Assembly: GCF_048771995.1 (NCBI RefSeq)
Contig: NC_133030.1
Location: 11,672,001-11,736,000 of the forward strand
DNA length: 64,000 nt
Direction of reading: 5' to 3'
Source: Taeniopygia guttata
Lineage: Eukaryota > Chordata > Aves > Passeriformes > Estrildidae
Shown here: one piece after another, positions 1-36,750 of the stretch
Numbering within the stretch: position 1 is the stretch's first letter
Layout of the letters: every line of letters starts with the position of its first letter
The notes under the pieces: model-generated
Seen by the model: only the letters and a program-made list of their open reading frames with translations
The model's database searches: none
Told to the model about the DNA's origin: nothing
Translations under genes and position numbers: made by a program

Positions 1-162
1 CCAGCATCATTCAGGAGGGACAACCCTCAGCGTGGGGCATTTCAGAGGGATACCAGGACTAGGGATGGACAGACAGGGATAAGATAGTGGCAGAGAGCCG
101 GGGAGGTGTCCTGCTGCTGTGGAGGGTAAATGGGAACTCTGAGAAGTGGAGGGTGGATTGAT

Positions 163-304
163 CCCTGGAAGTGTCCAACGCCAGGTTAGACAGGGCTTGG
201 AGTAACCTGGGCTAGTGGAAGGTGTCCCTGCCCATGGCAGGGAATGGAACTCGGATGAGCTTTAAGGTCCTATCCAACCCAAACTACTCCAGGATTCTAT
301 GATT
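163..304 (+). mobile_element. CR1 LINE 3' tail
   Basis: CAGGTTAGACAGGGCTTGG through GGTCCTATCCAACCCAAAC to the ATTCTATGATT terminus. Confidence 0.9.
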
Positions 305-446
305 GGATACCACGCTTGGCTATCCAGTGGCTCTCACTTTTATTTTCATAGATATATCATTTTGTTCCAACCAACTGGCATGCTTGGCATGCCCTTGCTT
401 ATCCAACAGACCTTCCTTCTCCCTGTTCTTCCTGCACAGCAGGTCA

Positions 447-512
447 TGTAATCATGGAATGCTTTGGGTTGGAAGGGACATTATTGATCATCCGGTTCCA
501 CCCCCATCCATA
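447..512 (-). mobile_element. CR1 LINE 3' tail
   Basis: Terminal words only (AATCATGGAATGCTTTGGG, GTTGGAAGGGACA). Confidence 0.8.
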
Positions 513-1165
513 GCATCTTCTCCCTGATCCAGTGGTGCTGGGTGATGTGGCCGGCCCAGGAACCCACACTCTGGGCTGGCTCCCAGCAGCACCTGGAGCA
601 CGTTCAGGGCACATTTGAAGGAAAGGCCTCCTTCCCAAGAGAAAATGTAATGTGACACTCAGGGTCCGCCACTTATCTCACTGAACTTTGGCTGCTTTGG
701 GGCAGTTACTCCAAACAGGGAGAGGAAGAGGTGGGAAGAGTGGGCAGGCCTGACTGCAAATGGAGCGGACAGAATTCTTGTGGAATTCCCTGTCTACAAA
801 TGTTCCCAAGTGCGAACACGTGTGTATTTCCCTGTGTTTTGGGGTGGTTGGGAGGAGAACTGGTTGGAAAAGCCAAGGCTAGAGTTTTAAACAGCCTCAG
901 AGTGCTTGGATCCAGCCTGGATGCAAAAACCAAGCATTAAAGGAATTTTTGCCTGGGTTGATTTGATTTTCCCTGTTTTTTCCATAGAAAAAAAACTTTG
1001 GTATCACCCCAACTTTGCTATGGAGTGGCAAATTGTTCTGGTTTTCCTACCCAAGTAGTTTGATGGGGAGGGGAGAGTGCAGAGAGCGTGGGGTGGGGAT
1101 GGAACAGGATTTTTGGAAGACTCAGGTGGGAAATCCAAAGAACTGGAAATTTCATTCATTGATTT

Positions 1166-1296
1166 ATAGAATCCTGGAATGGTTTGGGTTGGAAGGGACC
1201 TTAAATCCCATCATGTTCCATGGGCAGGGACACCTTCCACTATTCCAGGTTGCTCCAAGCCCTGTCTAACCTGGCCTTGAACACTTCCAGGGGTTG
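1166..1296 (-). mobile_element. CR1 LINE 3' tail
   Basis: TAGAATCCTGGAATGGTTTG, GGGACACCTTCCACTATTCC, GAACACTTCCAGGGG. Confidence 0.9.
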
Positions 1297-1763
1297 GGGC
1301 ATCCGCATAATTTATGACTTTCAATCCTGAGTGCTGATTGCTCAAAATCCACATAAACAGGAAAGCAAACATCTTATCAGCCTGCTGGATCTTGGGTTAT
1401 CTCCTGTGTTATGACTAGCCAGGGTTTATGGACATTGATTCGTGGAAGCATTAAAAAGGATGCTTTGACTTTATTGGGAATGAAACACCTGCTTAAGTAA
1501 AGGAAAACTTGGAAAACGGAGTTTTATAAGGGCCATCAAACCTTTTTACAGTTGATTGCTGCTTGCTGATAATGCGGTCAATGCTCCTTTCCTGAACAGA
1601 TGTGGGGTTTTCCCAGATGAGATTCCATCTATCCCAAAATCCGAGAAGTTCTGGGCAGGGGGAAATCCTACCTGTCCATGTCCCCTCCGTTCTCTCTTGT
1701 TTTAATTCAGATTTTGGGAAGGGGTATTGGAATGGAGAGGCTGATGTGTAGGGAAGACCAAGC

Positions 1764-1875
1764 CTGGATTGGACAGGGTTTGGAGTAATGTGGAGTAGTG
1801 GGAGGTGTCACTGTCTAGGGAAGAGGTGGCACTGGATGATCCTTAAGGTCCTTTCCAGCCCAACACATGCTGGGT
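1764..1875 (+). mobile_element. CR1 LINE 3' tail
   Basis: GGACAGGGTTTGGAGTAATG through TTAAGGTCCTTTCCAGCCCA. Confidence 0.85.
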
Positions 1876-2511
1876 GATAAATGATATTCCAAAACTCACC
1901 TCCTGGTGTTGAGGAGCCAAAGGGATACAGGGAACAACCCTGTGGGGACTTGCAGGCTGGGAACAGCTTTCACAGCCTGGGGTGAGGAGTTTGGATGCTG
2001 GAAATTGTGCTGGTGTCCTCGGGAAGAAGAACTGGACAAACTCAATCCATTCCAACAGGATGGGCTGTGGAACATCAAGGTAGGGACCTTTCCTACTTCC
2101 TGATTTTTAAGTACATGTAGTGTGGTTCTGGACATCCAATGGGCATCTGTGGATGCAACAGGTCAGGGATGATCACCGAGAGGGATTTTTACAGGATTTC
2201 CAACCTGTAAAAAGTTGGGCTTAAGTTGGAAATTCCTGCAGGATCACAGAGTTGAACCATTCCCCATTCTCATGTTGTTAAGGTGTTTTTCCCTCATTGC
2301 TGGTTGTGTTGCAGCAGGGATTAGCTCTGAAGGTTTTTCCCCACTGCCACAGAGAGTTTATCCATCAGATTGAGGTCACCATCCTGGTTTTGCTAGGAGA
2401 AAAGGGCTTTACCACCTCTTCCTTTCTTGTACCTAAATAATCCCTTGCAGAGGTGATTGAGCAGAACCAAGAGGCCTGGAATCTTGGGAGTTTCTTTCAC
2501 CCCATGTGAGC

Positions 2512-2865
2512 CAAGATCATGGAATCATGGAGTCATTTAGGTTGGAAAAGCTTCCTGGGATCATCCAGTCCAACCATTCCCCTGGTGCTGCACTACCAAG
2601 ACCACCACTATTCCACGTCCCCAAGTGCCACATCCACACAGATTTTAAATCCCTCCAGGGATGAGGATTCCACCACTGGAGCCTGTTCCAATGCTTTACA
2701 ACCCTTTCCATGAAGGAATTTTCCCTAATATCCAACCTAAACCTCCCCTAGTGCAATTTGAAGCCATTTCCTTTTGTCCTGTGCCATGTTCCTTGGGAGC
2801 AGAACCTGACTCCCACTTGGCTCCTGTCAGGGAGTTGTGGAGACCGAGAAGGTCCCCCTGGAATG
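2512..2865 (-). mobile_element. CR1 LINE, longer 3' fragment
   Basis: Runs from GGAGTCATTTAGGTTGGAAA through CCCCAAGTGCCACATCCACA and CCATGAAGGAATTTTCCCTA to the GGGAGTTGTGGAGA region, a different CR1 subfamily tail from the short ones. Confidence 0.88.
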
Positions 2866-3329
2866 TTTTTGACCCCGGTCCCTTCCTGGGGGTCTCTGCT
2901 AGGAAAATCCTTGTGCCTGGTATTTTATTTGGACACTACTCATTCCCACCTTCCCAAGCGACCTCCTGATCCTCTCCTCCCCATGGCACATCCTCAAGCA
3001 TCGTGCCAGGAACCTTCCCTCTGGATTTGGGCTCCTCCAGCCAGCCCAGTGCTTTGAAGTGATCCTGGGAACACCCAGGGAGCATGCGGGGTGGATGGGA
3101 TCCAAGCAGCACGTTTGGTATCTCGGCTGTATTGTCTGGGAAGTGTTTGCTAAATCCCTGGAGCAGGAAATATGTTCCAAGATGGCTTAGAGTTGGGTCA
3201 GAAAAGGCAAACAAGGGTTTTTTTTGTAAAAAAGGAAACCTCAGTTCCCTGTGAAAAGTGGATGTGGGAATAGCCAGCGTGACAGTAATCCCTGGGGAGT
3301 TTTGGGGTTTCAGTAGCGAGTTCAATTGC

Positions 3330-3400
3330 GTAGAATCCTGGAATGGTTTGGTTTGGAAGGGACCTTAAAGACCATCCAATTCCACCCCCTGCCATAGGCT
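3330..3400 (-). mobile_element. CR1 LINE 3' tail
   Basis: AGAATCCTGGAATGGTTTGG, GGGACCTTAAAGACCATCCA. Confidence 0.85.
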
Positions 3401-5317
3401 CAGACAGAAATGACAGCCCTGGACCTGTCACGCTTCTATTGGTCATGTTAAATCTGGGAGATACGGAATTCTCCTTGAGAGCTTTGTGTCACATGGATGA
3501 GGAAACTTTTGACACCCCTTGTGCTGATTTTCTTGGGAGACAACTCTGGAGCAAACATCCCAGCTGTGTGAGCAGCAGGAAAACCTGGTGACCCAATGCT
3601 CCTCCTTGTGAAAGACCCATGATAGTTGCACAAAATGGGATGGCCCTTCCCAAGCCCTGGAAAAAGTCCCATCTAGATAAATAGCTCTGCTTTTTCCTCC
3701 CAGTCTCTGGAGATTGTCCAGCCTGGCCAGACCTTGGTGCCTCCCAGATGGAAGGGAGGGAATTATGTGTTCGATCTGGACACGGTGTTCCCGGTGATGC
3801 TTGGCTGCCTCTGCTCCTGTACCCTGGTGCTGTTCCATTCTTAATCTCCCTCCCTAAGGATTGTTTTGTGCTGGAGGGGTTTCCAGGAGAGGCAGCACCT
3901 CTCCAAATCCTGAGTTATCCTGAGTTTCCTCTGTGTGTGTTGTGGATGTCTTAGAGTTGGGCTGGTTGTGGCTCATCCTGGCTCTCCAGATTCCCTAAGA
4001 GCCTTTCCAGTGCCACAGTGTTGTCCTTCGATGATGTCAGTGTCCAGGGACTGCATCCCTGGGTTCTTTCCTTGGAGCTAGAAGAGCAGCGGGATCACAG
4101 CTCAGGATCTGACATCTACTTGATCAACTCCTTGTGGTTCCCTGAGTGTTCCCTTTCCTGTTTATTGCCAAGCATGGGAAAGCTCTGGGTAGCTGGATGG
4201 AGTCTCTTCTTGGTACTGGTATGTAGCTGCTAATTATACTATTAATTTTTTATCAAGTCTGGCAATAATTCACTCTGAGGGAATGGTGTGGGATATGGAT
4301 ATGGACCTTCACCACCACAGCAGTGTCCAGGAGCTCATCCACGTCATGTTATCCTATGGAAAATGTCCCTCTTGTCCCCTCAAAGCTGAAGTCTGGATAA
4401 AACAAGGTCAGGTGAGGCACCTCAGCCGAAGAGATCCTCAGGAGCTTTCCCCTATCCCTGTTGTCCCCAAGAATGAGGCTCCAGCCTCGTACAGTGGGAG
4501 CCGCCAGATGAAGTGACCTCCTCCGGTCCTGTTGTCCCTGCTCCAGCACCCTCATCCCGGGAAGGGAGATAAAGGCGTTGTCTCCAAACAAACAGGGCAA
4601 TGTGCCCCCCTGGGCAGGCACCTTGGAGCCTCCCAAATGGAGCCGCTGTTCCTGCCCTCGGAGAGCATGAATGGACAAGCGCGGCATTGACGGCCGCGGG
4701 GACAGGGACAAACGCGCCTCTGTGTCCCTTCTCACACCTTCCCCTCCTCCTCCTCGGCCCCCGTTCTCCCAGGACAATGGCTCCATCCATGCCAAGGTTC
4801 ACAGCTGGCAAGGGCGGGGGAAAGGCCAGGACAAGGGTGGGGAGCTGCCAGGAGAAAGGGATGCAGGAGAGAGATCGGCTTTGGTGAGGGGAGATGGGAG
4901 ATGAGGGGAAATTCCAGGAGGGTTGGAGGAGAGAAGGTGCTCAAAGGGAGGGCTCAGGGAAGTTTGGGAGGGAGGATCATCCTTTCAGCCTCCTTTTCCT
5001 GCAGAGTTTCCCAAGGAACATGTCCATGGCCTGCCATGGCACAGCAGGATAATTTCCTCTGGCTCCTCACACTTCCTGTGACTTGGGATGTCTCCCACCA
5101 ACATTTTGTCCTTTTGGGAATGGGGAATGGAGGGGTTTATCTCCTTATCCCTGCATTTGGGATGTTTCCAGGGCCTTGTCCACCTCATCCAAAGGTGCTT
5201 TTGCCAAATATATTAATCTGTGGATGTAAGCTAAGGAGTTGTGGGATTATGTAGGAGCAGAGAGAGCTTTCCAGGAAACAGGGAGATGCTGCTGCCTTTG
5301 GATACTTGGTATTCAGG

Positions 5318-5390
5318 GAATCCTGGAATGGTTTGGGTTGGAAATTACCTTAAAGATCATCCAGTTCCAACCCTCTGCCATGGGTTTGGT
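5318..5390 (-). mobile_element. CR1 LINE 3' tail
   Basis: GAATCCTGGAATGGTTTGGG, ACCTTAAAGATCATCCAGTT. Confidence 0.85.
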
Positions 5391-8300
5391 TATACTTCCC
5401 ACCAGGCCGGGGTTTTTTTTATTCCAGGTGTTTTGCCTCTGGAGATGGCTCACTGTTACCCAGATTGTTGCTCCTGAGTTTCCCTGGACACCCTGTAAAA
5501 TGCTCTTTTCTCCCTCAGCCTGGGGGTTTGGCTAAATCCCACTGTCCTGTATCCCTATCCTTGATCACTGCTTTCCCTGCTTCCTGCCCTGTGTGGCATG
5601 GGATAGTTTCTCTAGGAATGCAGAGGGGTTGGATTTGGGATGTTGGCTGGGAGCTCACCAAGAACTCCCAGGAAGGAGAGGGTCAGATACTAGGAGTAAT
5701 CCTTGCCCCTCCATGTAGGTTTGGTGGGCTGTGTCTGTTCCAAGCCTTTATCATTGCTCTGTTGATTAGTCCATTTTAATTCCATGACAACCAAATTCTC
5801 ACAGACCCCCAAATGCTTACCCCTCAGTTTGGTGTTTTCCTTGGGATCCTATCCACAGATCCCAGAGCTCATCTTTGGCCATGTTTTTGGTATGGAATCA
5901 ATTGGAATTTGGCCCTTGTGTTTTTGGTCCAGTATGAGCAGGGGATGCCGGAGCTGCCCCTTTGCTTTGTAAGGACAGGGCTGTCCTTGGGGATGGGCTG
6001 GCTGGGGAATGTCCCCAGGATGGGACACAGGGGGTGGATGAACCTCAGCATTGCCTGGACAGTCCCATCTTTTGTTGTGGGAAGGGACATGGGCTGGGTT
6101 GGGATGTGTAGGGACCAAAGGTGTCCTAATCCAAAGGAAACTGCTCGAGGATATTCCTGGGGCAGCAAAGGATGACAGTAATGGGATGAGGAGGGGCTGT
6201 GGATCAGAGAAAAGGCTTGGGATCCCCTGGAAATGCCTTGGACAGCCGGGACTTCGCTCTGGGGTGGTCTCTGGAGAGCTGTGGGAGCGCTGGCTCTGTG
6301 TCCTGCTCCAGTTACAGGAGCCCTGTTTGGGGGCTGGTTATCGTCCCAGTCAGGTAATAAAGAGCATTAATTAAGCAGGAATGCTGGGCCGGGATCCAGG
6401 GGGAGCCAGGGGCTCCTCCAGGGTCACCAGAGGGGATGGAAGCAGCCCAGGGTTGGGCACGTGGGACAATAGGGACATCATCCTGCTGTTCCTTATGGAA
6501 GCAGCTTTGTCCAGGTGTGCAGCCCAAGTTTCTGTATTTGCTGAGGTGGCAGGCATGGGAGGGATGTTATTCCCAGCTGGAGCAGCTTCTCCCTGCGTGG
6601 CAGAGCCGCCCAGGATGGGGAGAAGCTCCGAAGCCAAGCACTGGCCCTGCGGCTCCCCGGGCTTAGGCGGTGTTTGGTTTGTTTGCCATGGCCCGGATTC
6701 CTGGTGCTCGCGGCCAGGCCAGCAGCCAATCCTCCCGGGCCGAAGGATAAACACGGCAGGAGGGAGAAGGGGGTGAGGAGTGGCGCGGGGCCCCGGGAAT
6801 GTGCCGATGCTGCAGCCTGGCTTGAGGATTGCACAACCGAGCCCCGGTGCACGGACACAGGGATGAGCCCAGGGATGTGCCGGGGCTCTGCCTCACCAAG
6901 CACTGGCACTGCTGTGGCATCCCAGGTAATTCCTGGTGGAGCTTCGTGCTGTGTATTCTGCTCATCCGTGTATCCCACTGCTGCTCCAGCACATGCTGGA
7001 GAACCATTAGGAGGGTGACCACATGGAACCAGAAGCTCCTGGGGCTTCCTGATCCTATTCTACTGTGCACCAGTTGGGATATTTTATCACCTCCCAGGCT
7101 GTTCCACGCCTCAGTTTTCCCTGAAAATTCTCTGGTATGTGGCTCCAATGGCACTGGGAAGCTCTGGGCTTGGCACAGCCTCTTCTCCTGCTCCTTCTCT
7201 TCCTTTTCCCCGGTGTCCCCCCACCCCTGGCTGATGCTCCCCAGCCCCTGCGGAGTGCTGACCTTGTCATCATCTCCAGCTTCCCACATCTGGTTCGTGT
7301 TAGCGCATCCCAGGATGAAGTTCTCCAGCTCTCTCCCTTCCTCCCACCCCCAGGTGACCCAGGCAGGATTAGGAGTGATTTCAAGACAGGCAACAGAGTA
7401 GGAATTGAAGAGGGAGGTGGGACTGTTATAAATAGAAATTCCATAAACTTCTCAACCTATCACTCCAGGAAGATTCCGGGTTAAATCCCTCAGACCTGTA
7501 AATATGACAGTCCACAGAGGCCTGGCCTTGTTAACTCTTTCCAAGCCCTATGGCGTCGTGCCCATCTCTGGGAGGACCCAAAACTGAGACAAGGAGCCGG
7601 GAAGGTGCCACCAGGAGGGACGAGCCGGTCAGAGCAGGGGCAGGGAGGAGGCGGCGGGGTGAGAAGCACCTCCGTTGGGATGTGGAGCATGTTTGGAGGT
7701 TTGGGGAAGGCAGAGAAAACCAGTCCAAACATTGGGATTCCTGACATTCTCACACGTCCAGGGGCCTCAGCCCGCCCGGCTCCGCTCACGAGGAGGGTGC
7801 CGAGGGTTTTAACTTCTTCAGGCAGAGGTTGGGTTTTTTTGGGATTGTCATGGCTCTTTTCCCACAGAAGGGTTGGAAAGTGGAGTGATGACATGGTGGG
7901 GGAGCAAGGTGGCAATGCCCATCCTGGGAGGAGGATGGGATGTAGGGACCTGGCAGGTTCGGGATGGATGAGTTCAGTGCTTCCCTGGGCTCCTCTCTCT
8001 TTCTTTGCTGGGATGAGATGTGGGAGCCTGTTCCATGCGGAGCCATGTGGGTGTTGAGCTCCCTTCCTCAGTGGCTTCCCACTAATCCCCACTTGGGAGG
8101 GGGAGGGAATGCTGGTGCCGTTGGGATCTCGTGACTATGGAGCAGTGTTAGCTTTTAATTAATCACCTAAGCTGGCTTTGGTAGGAGCCTAGCTGCATGG
8201 AAGCTCTGGGCGGTGGGACATGCCTTGTCCCTGCCCTGATATCCCTGGATTTGTGCAAATCCCACTGTCCTGGAGCAGAGGAAGGTCCTTGCTTTCTGGT

Positions 8301-8391
8301 GGGCAGCCACATCTCCCCTCCAGCCCTGACACACCTCTCACGTTACTGGGCTTATCTCGCCCTCCCCAAGGTGACTTCAAGGAAGCAAAGG

Positions 8392-8570
8392 AATTCTGGA
8401 ATGGTTTGAGTTGGAAGGACCGTAAAGTTCATCCAGTACTGCCCTCTTGCCATGGGCAGGGACACCTTCCACTGTCCCAGGTTGCTCCAAGTCACATCCA
8501 ACCTGGCCTGGAACACTTCCAGGGATGGGGAAGCCACAGCTTCTCTGTGCCAGGGCCTCAGCACCCTCAC
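8392..8570 (-). mobile_element. CR1 LINE 3' tail
   Basis: ATTCTGGAATGGTTTGAGTT through ACACTTCCAGGGATGGGG and CAGGGCCTCAGCACCCTCAC. Confidence 0.88.
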
Positions 8571-10139
8571 AAAATTGGGAAGTGCAGCATCCTACTGTCT
8601 ATAGAGGGCTTCTCATCCTTCCTGGAGGGTTCCTGGCCTTCTCTACCACCACAGAGGAGTTCCTGCTGGGGTTGGACTTTTCTTGGTCAGGCTGAGTCAC
8701 AAAAATTGGCCAGGTGCTCTTTTTGCTGCTTTGATCATGGATCCCAATGCCGAAACTTGGGATGAAGACAAGTTTCCTGATGGCCTTTGGGGTGGGTGTT
8801 TGCCAAAGGCATCCTGTGATTTATAGCCCAGGGTTTTTTTTGGCTAAGAGGGAGGCAACGGAGCATGGGGAGGATTCCCACCCTCCTGGAGTGCTCATCC
8901 CTGGCAGGAGGTTTCCAGGATGTTATGGGATGATGGTGAGGGCTTGAAGAGGAGTCCTGGGAGATGTGTTTGTGGTGAAGTGTAGGGAGGAGGCTGTGGC
9001 AGAGATCCTTAGGGGTGAGTGAGGGACACACGGATGGTTGTCAGTGAGTTCCCATAACTCTGAGGACAAGAGGGTGGAGCTACCACATCCCAGGAACTTC
9101 AGGCCAGGATGTGGCTGTCACAGTGGAGGGACAGAAGCCACCCCTGTGCTCCCCTGGGATCTGCAACTCCATACTGGAGGTGCTGGCACAGCTGGAGATC
9201 TCGGAGGCTCTGACTGCTCCATCCTCTCCTCACCTCACTGCTCACCTGGAAGCATCATGTGGACCTGCTCCATATGGATCCCATGTTCACGTGCAAAGAA
9301 CATCCTTACCCTGTCCCCCAGGTCCCTGGGCTCTGCCACAAAGATGTCCCAAAAAAGCAAATGGTTACCCAGCATTTTCCCCCCCTCCAGCCATGGTTTC
9401 TAAGGCAGAGATCCTTGTATCCACACCCACCCTGTCCGCTTGGCAGAATTCCTAGCTGGATTTATTTCTGCCGATTTGCCTGTCTTGGTATGAAAGGGAT
9501 TTGCAGAGGGAGAGCTGCAATTGGCTGGGGGGGGGGGGCTGGAGCCCCCCAGGCCGGCCTTTGCGGATCAGCAGGTGACCTTTCCCGGGAGCCTGCGGGA
9601 TCCAGGCGGTCAGGAGCTTCTCCTGGGCATTCACGTGGGGTCTTTCAGGATGGTCTTTCACTGATTTCCTTATCGGAGCAGGGGGAGTTGGGTTTTCTCT
9701 TCCTCTTTCTTGGCAGTGCCTTTGGCACCGTGGGCTGGCTCCGGCCCTGGCGGCCTCCGGACTCCCACTTGGGAGAGACAGATAAAGGAAGGTTTTTCTG
9801 TCAACAAAACCCTGCCCAGTTTCCCTGGAACAGGGCAGGGAGGGGAGGAGGAGCCCTCTGGAGAAAGGACAGGGAAGTCCACCAGTTGCCCATTTAGCAG
9901 AGGGGAGGGAGGAAGGTTGGGAGTTGATCCAGGCTGTGGTGGAGAATTCCAGTGTTCTGCAAAGGGTCAAAAGGGAACCATAGAATGTCCTGAGTTGAAA
10001 GGGATCCCAAATGATCTGGTTCCCACCATGTGTCTGTGTCCCGGCCCTGGCTTGTCCCACGTGCCCTGTCTCCGGGGATGACGCTTTACACTGGGATGCA
10101 GTGGGTATGGACAGCTGGCAATCCCCAGGGATCTGCTGA

Positions 10140-10222
10140 TCTAGTGAGTCATCCCTGCACATGGTGGGGGCTTGGAATGAGATGATCTTTAAGGTCCCTT
10201 CCAACCTATTCCGTTATTCCAT
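10140..10222 (+). mobile_element. CR1 LINE 3' tail
   Basis: GATGATCTTTAAGGTCCCTT and CCAACCTATTCCGTTATTCC, about 100 bases before MYRF exon 2. Confidence 0.85.
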
Positions 10223-10325
10223 ATAGCTCAGATCAGTTCCTTGACTGTGTAAGGGTCTGGTGGTGTTTCCAAGACCCTTTCCTGTCCTTCTCCTGGCTCA
10301 TGCCTCCACCTTCTCTCCCCTCCAG

Positions 10326-33552
<23,227 letters not shown>

Positions 33553-35874
33553 GTCCTGGCAGCACCAGTGCCCTCTGCTCAGAGACAGGAGGGGAACTGG
33601 TGCCACTGGGAGCCTCCCAAATTCCCTGCTCCGCTGGCCCCCAGCCCCGCCTCATCCCTGTGTCCTGCGGCAGCTCCGGAGCTGGAATGGTGATGGCTGG
33701 AGACACTGAAGCTCAGGACAGACAGGACCTAAAAGCCACCATCAGCCCTGTGGTGGCTCCTGGGGGGACCTTGCACCAATTCCCAGCATCCCACACCCCT
33801 CTCCTTCCGTTATGGGGATGTTTGTGTCCTCCATCACTTCCCCTTCCAACACTGGATTTGGAAACACACACCGGACTGAGCGTGGACAGTTCTGCCACAT
33901 CTCAGAGGGATGCTCCTTCCATGGACAGGAGCCCCATCCTGGTGCTCCCAGATGTCCCACATCAGTTCTTCACAACACTGGAATTGTTTCAACACTGGAG
34001 CCCTTTCCAAGAGCCAAACGCTGGAGTTTGGCCTGGAAAGGGTGGCTGTGCCTGGACCTACTGGAAGTTCTACACTGGAGTTGCTGTTCCTTCTGCTTGG
34101 CCCAGGGCCACTTCCCACAGACTTCCCAGAGACTCCCGGACCTGCCAATGGACACGTTCCTCTAGGAACAACTGGAGAAGGAGCAGCTTTGACGTCATCC
34201 CCCCTCTTCTTTGTGCTCTTAAATCCCATATCCATGTGGGATATCCACATCTGGATGGATAAAACCCCCACTCAAGATGCTGCTGAGGCCATGCCATGCC
34301 TGAGGACATTTGTCCTCAAGCCAGGGGTGACAAATGACCGGGACTTACCCACATTAAGTGCGGTAGGATCCGTTTTTATCCGCTTGGAAGCGGTGTGTGA
34401 GGAGCTGCCTGGTCGACTCTGGAGCCAGTGCCAACCTCTGCCCAGATGTGCAGCACTGGCAAAGCCTGGAGTGCCCTGCGGAGCAAGGCTCAGTCCCTGG
34501 GAACACCAGGAGCTGTGTCCAGGCGGGATCTCTGCCTCAGGAGAGGGGTGGTGTTCTCCCAAAAGTTGGGATGGCAGCAGCTGCAGGCTGTCCCTGCCCT
34601 CACAGAGTTAGGCTGGGGGGATTTGGGATATTTTACTGTTACAAGTCCTTAACTTGCTAAACTACTGAATTCTTGTGGGGTTTAAGCTGTAAAAAAATTG
34701 GGAATTTCCTTCTGGCCCCATTGAGCCACGTGTGTCCTGTGGGAAAGCCAAGCGGCTCCCTGTGCTTCCTCTTCCTCATCATGCTCCTCGTGCTAAAGAG
34801 GAGCTGTCTGCGTTCCTGGAGGCTCAGCCACCTCCAGGTTATTCCAAGATGGATATCCCTGAGGAAACAAGTGAGAGGGGAATGCCACATGCTGATCCTA
34901 AGGACACTCTAAATCTGCTCCAGAAAAACAAAGATGGGTTTTATCCAGGTAAAGTGATGGTTCTTGGACACATCTAGTTTTATCTCCCATCATCCCCCTC
35001 CTGAGCTTATCCCAACGAAGCAGCCCTGAAATTCCTGGTGATGTCACTTGGATTTGGCATCTGCCCCCAAGAAACTGTTTGTAGGGAGGTTTCAAGGCCT
35101 GGAAACACTGAATTATAGTTACTAAAATCCACCAAATCCTGGGAAGCAGGGAATAGTGGGTGAGCAGGGCATTCTGAGCAGCCAAGCAGTTGGAAAACCC
35201 AGTTTTGGGAAGCTCAGTGGGAGAACAGGATGCCCCAAGGCTTGGGAATACCTATGCACAAGCAGGGGGGCTCCACGCTCGGCAGGATTCTCTGTTTTTC
35301 CCTGAAATTGGGAAGGAAACACCTGGATGTAGCTAAGTGCTCTTCCCTCCACCTGCCCTGAGTTCCCTCCACCTGCCCTGAGCAGTTTTTCCTGGTTTTA
35401 AACTGGGAAGTGACTTCCTTGGCAGCTTTATTGTTCCCTTGGCAATCAGTGGCCCAGGCTGGCACATCCTCCTCAGGTGAGTGATGCCAAGCTGGGATAA
35501 AGGCCCCTGGAAGAGGAAACAGGGAATGTTGGGGGGGACAGAGCCTGCAATCACACTCTCACCCCCAGCCAAGACACCCCAATACATTCCACCCCACTCC
35601 TGAGGGAAGGAATCAATCAGTGGTGGCCCAGGAGGAGTTGGGATCTCTCAGGTGTCCCCAGAATGTTCAGCCATGGGATTTATGGAAATTCCCAACAAAC
35701 CAAGTGCCTGGAAACATCTCTAGTGCCTTTTTCCTTATGGAACAGCCCCAAGGAACAGTGTTTTCCCACATATATTCCCAAATGCTGCCTCAGACATGGT
35801 GCCTGGGTGGTTTAACCGGGATGTGGCAATTCCTGGAGTGCCAAAGGCAGCCCTTCCCACATGGAGCTGGCAGA

Positions 35875-36103
35875 AATCCCTTCGATCAGGAGAGGACAGG
35901 GATTCAGGATGAAGTTTTTTGTGTCAATAGTACCTTATGTCTTAAAGTGGCACAGGTTGCCCAGAGAAGTTTTGGATGTTCCATCCCTGGAAGTGTTCCA
36001 GGATAGGTTGGATGGATTTGGAGCTGCCTGGACTAGTGGAAGGTGGGTGGGACTGAATGGGCTTTAAAGTCCCTTCCTACCCAAACCATTCTAGGATTCC
36101 ATG
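35875..36103 (+). mobile_element. CR1 LINE 3' fragment in the MYRF 3' UTR
   Basis: GGCACAGGTTGCCCAGAGAA, ATCCCTGGAAGTGTTCCAGG, CTTCCTACCCAAACCATTCT; exonised as part of the UTR. Confidence 0.9.
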
Positions 36104-36750
36104 ATAAAAATCATCCATCAGCTGCTTCCCAGCGAGGCAGCAACGAGCTCCAAAGGGGTTCCGAATTGTAAAATGAAGGAGTCATGGAATTGTTTCCAGG
36201 CCCATGGAAACAGCTGTCTGCATGGATTTCCCCCCCCCAAAACGCATCTCTGCCCCTTCCCTGTCCCAAATCAGTACCAAGAGAGTTCACAATCAGGCCT
36301 TTCCCTGCGTGGGACAGAGGGAATTCTGAGCCGACCTCTCCAGCTTGGGGAAATCCCTCCCTATCCAGCGGCAAAGAGACATTCCTGGCAGGAAGGAAGA
36401 GGAAAAGGTGGAGAATGAGGCTGTTTGGGAGTTGTTTCAAAAGCAAATTCCCAACTCTTCTGTCCTACTGTTGGAGCTTAAAGCCTGTAAATAGAGACTA
36501 TGGCACCTCTGGAAGAATTAAGGAAAAAAACACCACGTAAAGCACTAATTTTGTTGGTTTAAATGTTGCTGCCACAGCTTTAATCACTGTATTTTGCCAG
36601 CCAGTTCGTAGAGTCGCATTTGTAGCAGGTTATTATTGATTCCTGGTTTTTATTTGTGGGGAACAAGCGTGGTTTCCCTCTTTTCTTCCTGATTTATATT
36701 TATATTTTGCTGAATTTGAGGGCTGCGTTTCCGGATTCCCCGGAATTTTT

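Larger units (their letters stand above)
1..10325 (+). other. MYRF: MYRF intron 1 (non-coding, repeat-bearing)
   Basis: No coding exon could be supported here. The sequence ends at a consensus acceptor (polypyrimidine tract, CAG at 10,323-10,325) leading into MYRF coding exon 2. The expected first coding exon, which encodes the conserved MEVVDETEAL start, was searched for by eye and not found, so it should lie left of the window. Contents are CR1 LINE tails (separate entries), a G-run near 9,528, and some AT-rich blocks that may be regulatory. Open frames seen here are short and overlap repeats. Confidence 0.7.

Noticed and set aside
1-10325. MYRF first coding exon inside the window
   Set aside because: No sequence encoding the conserved MEVVDETEAL start with a phase-1 donor was found.
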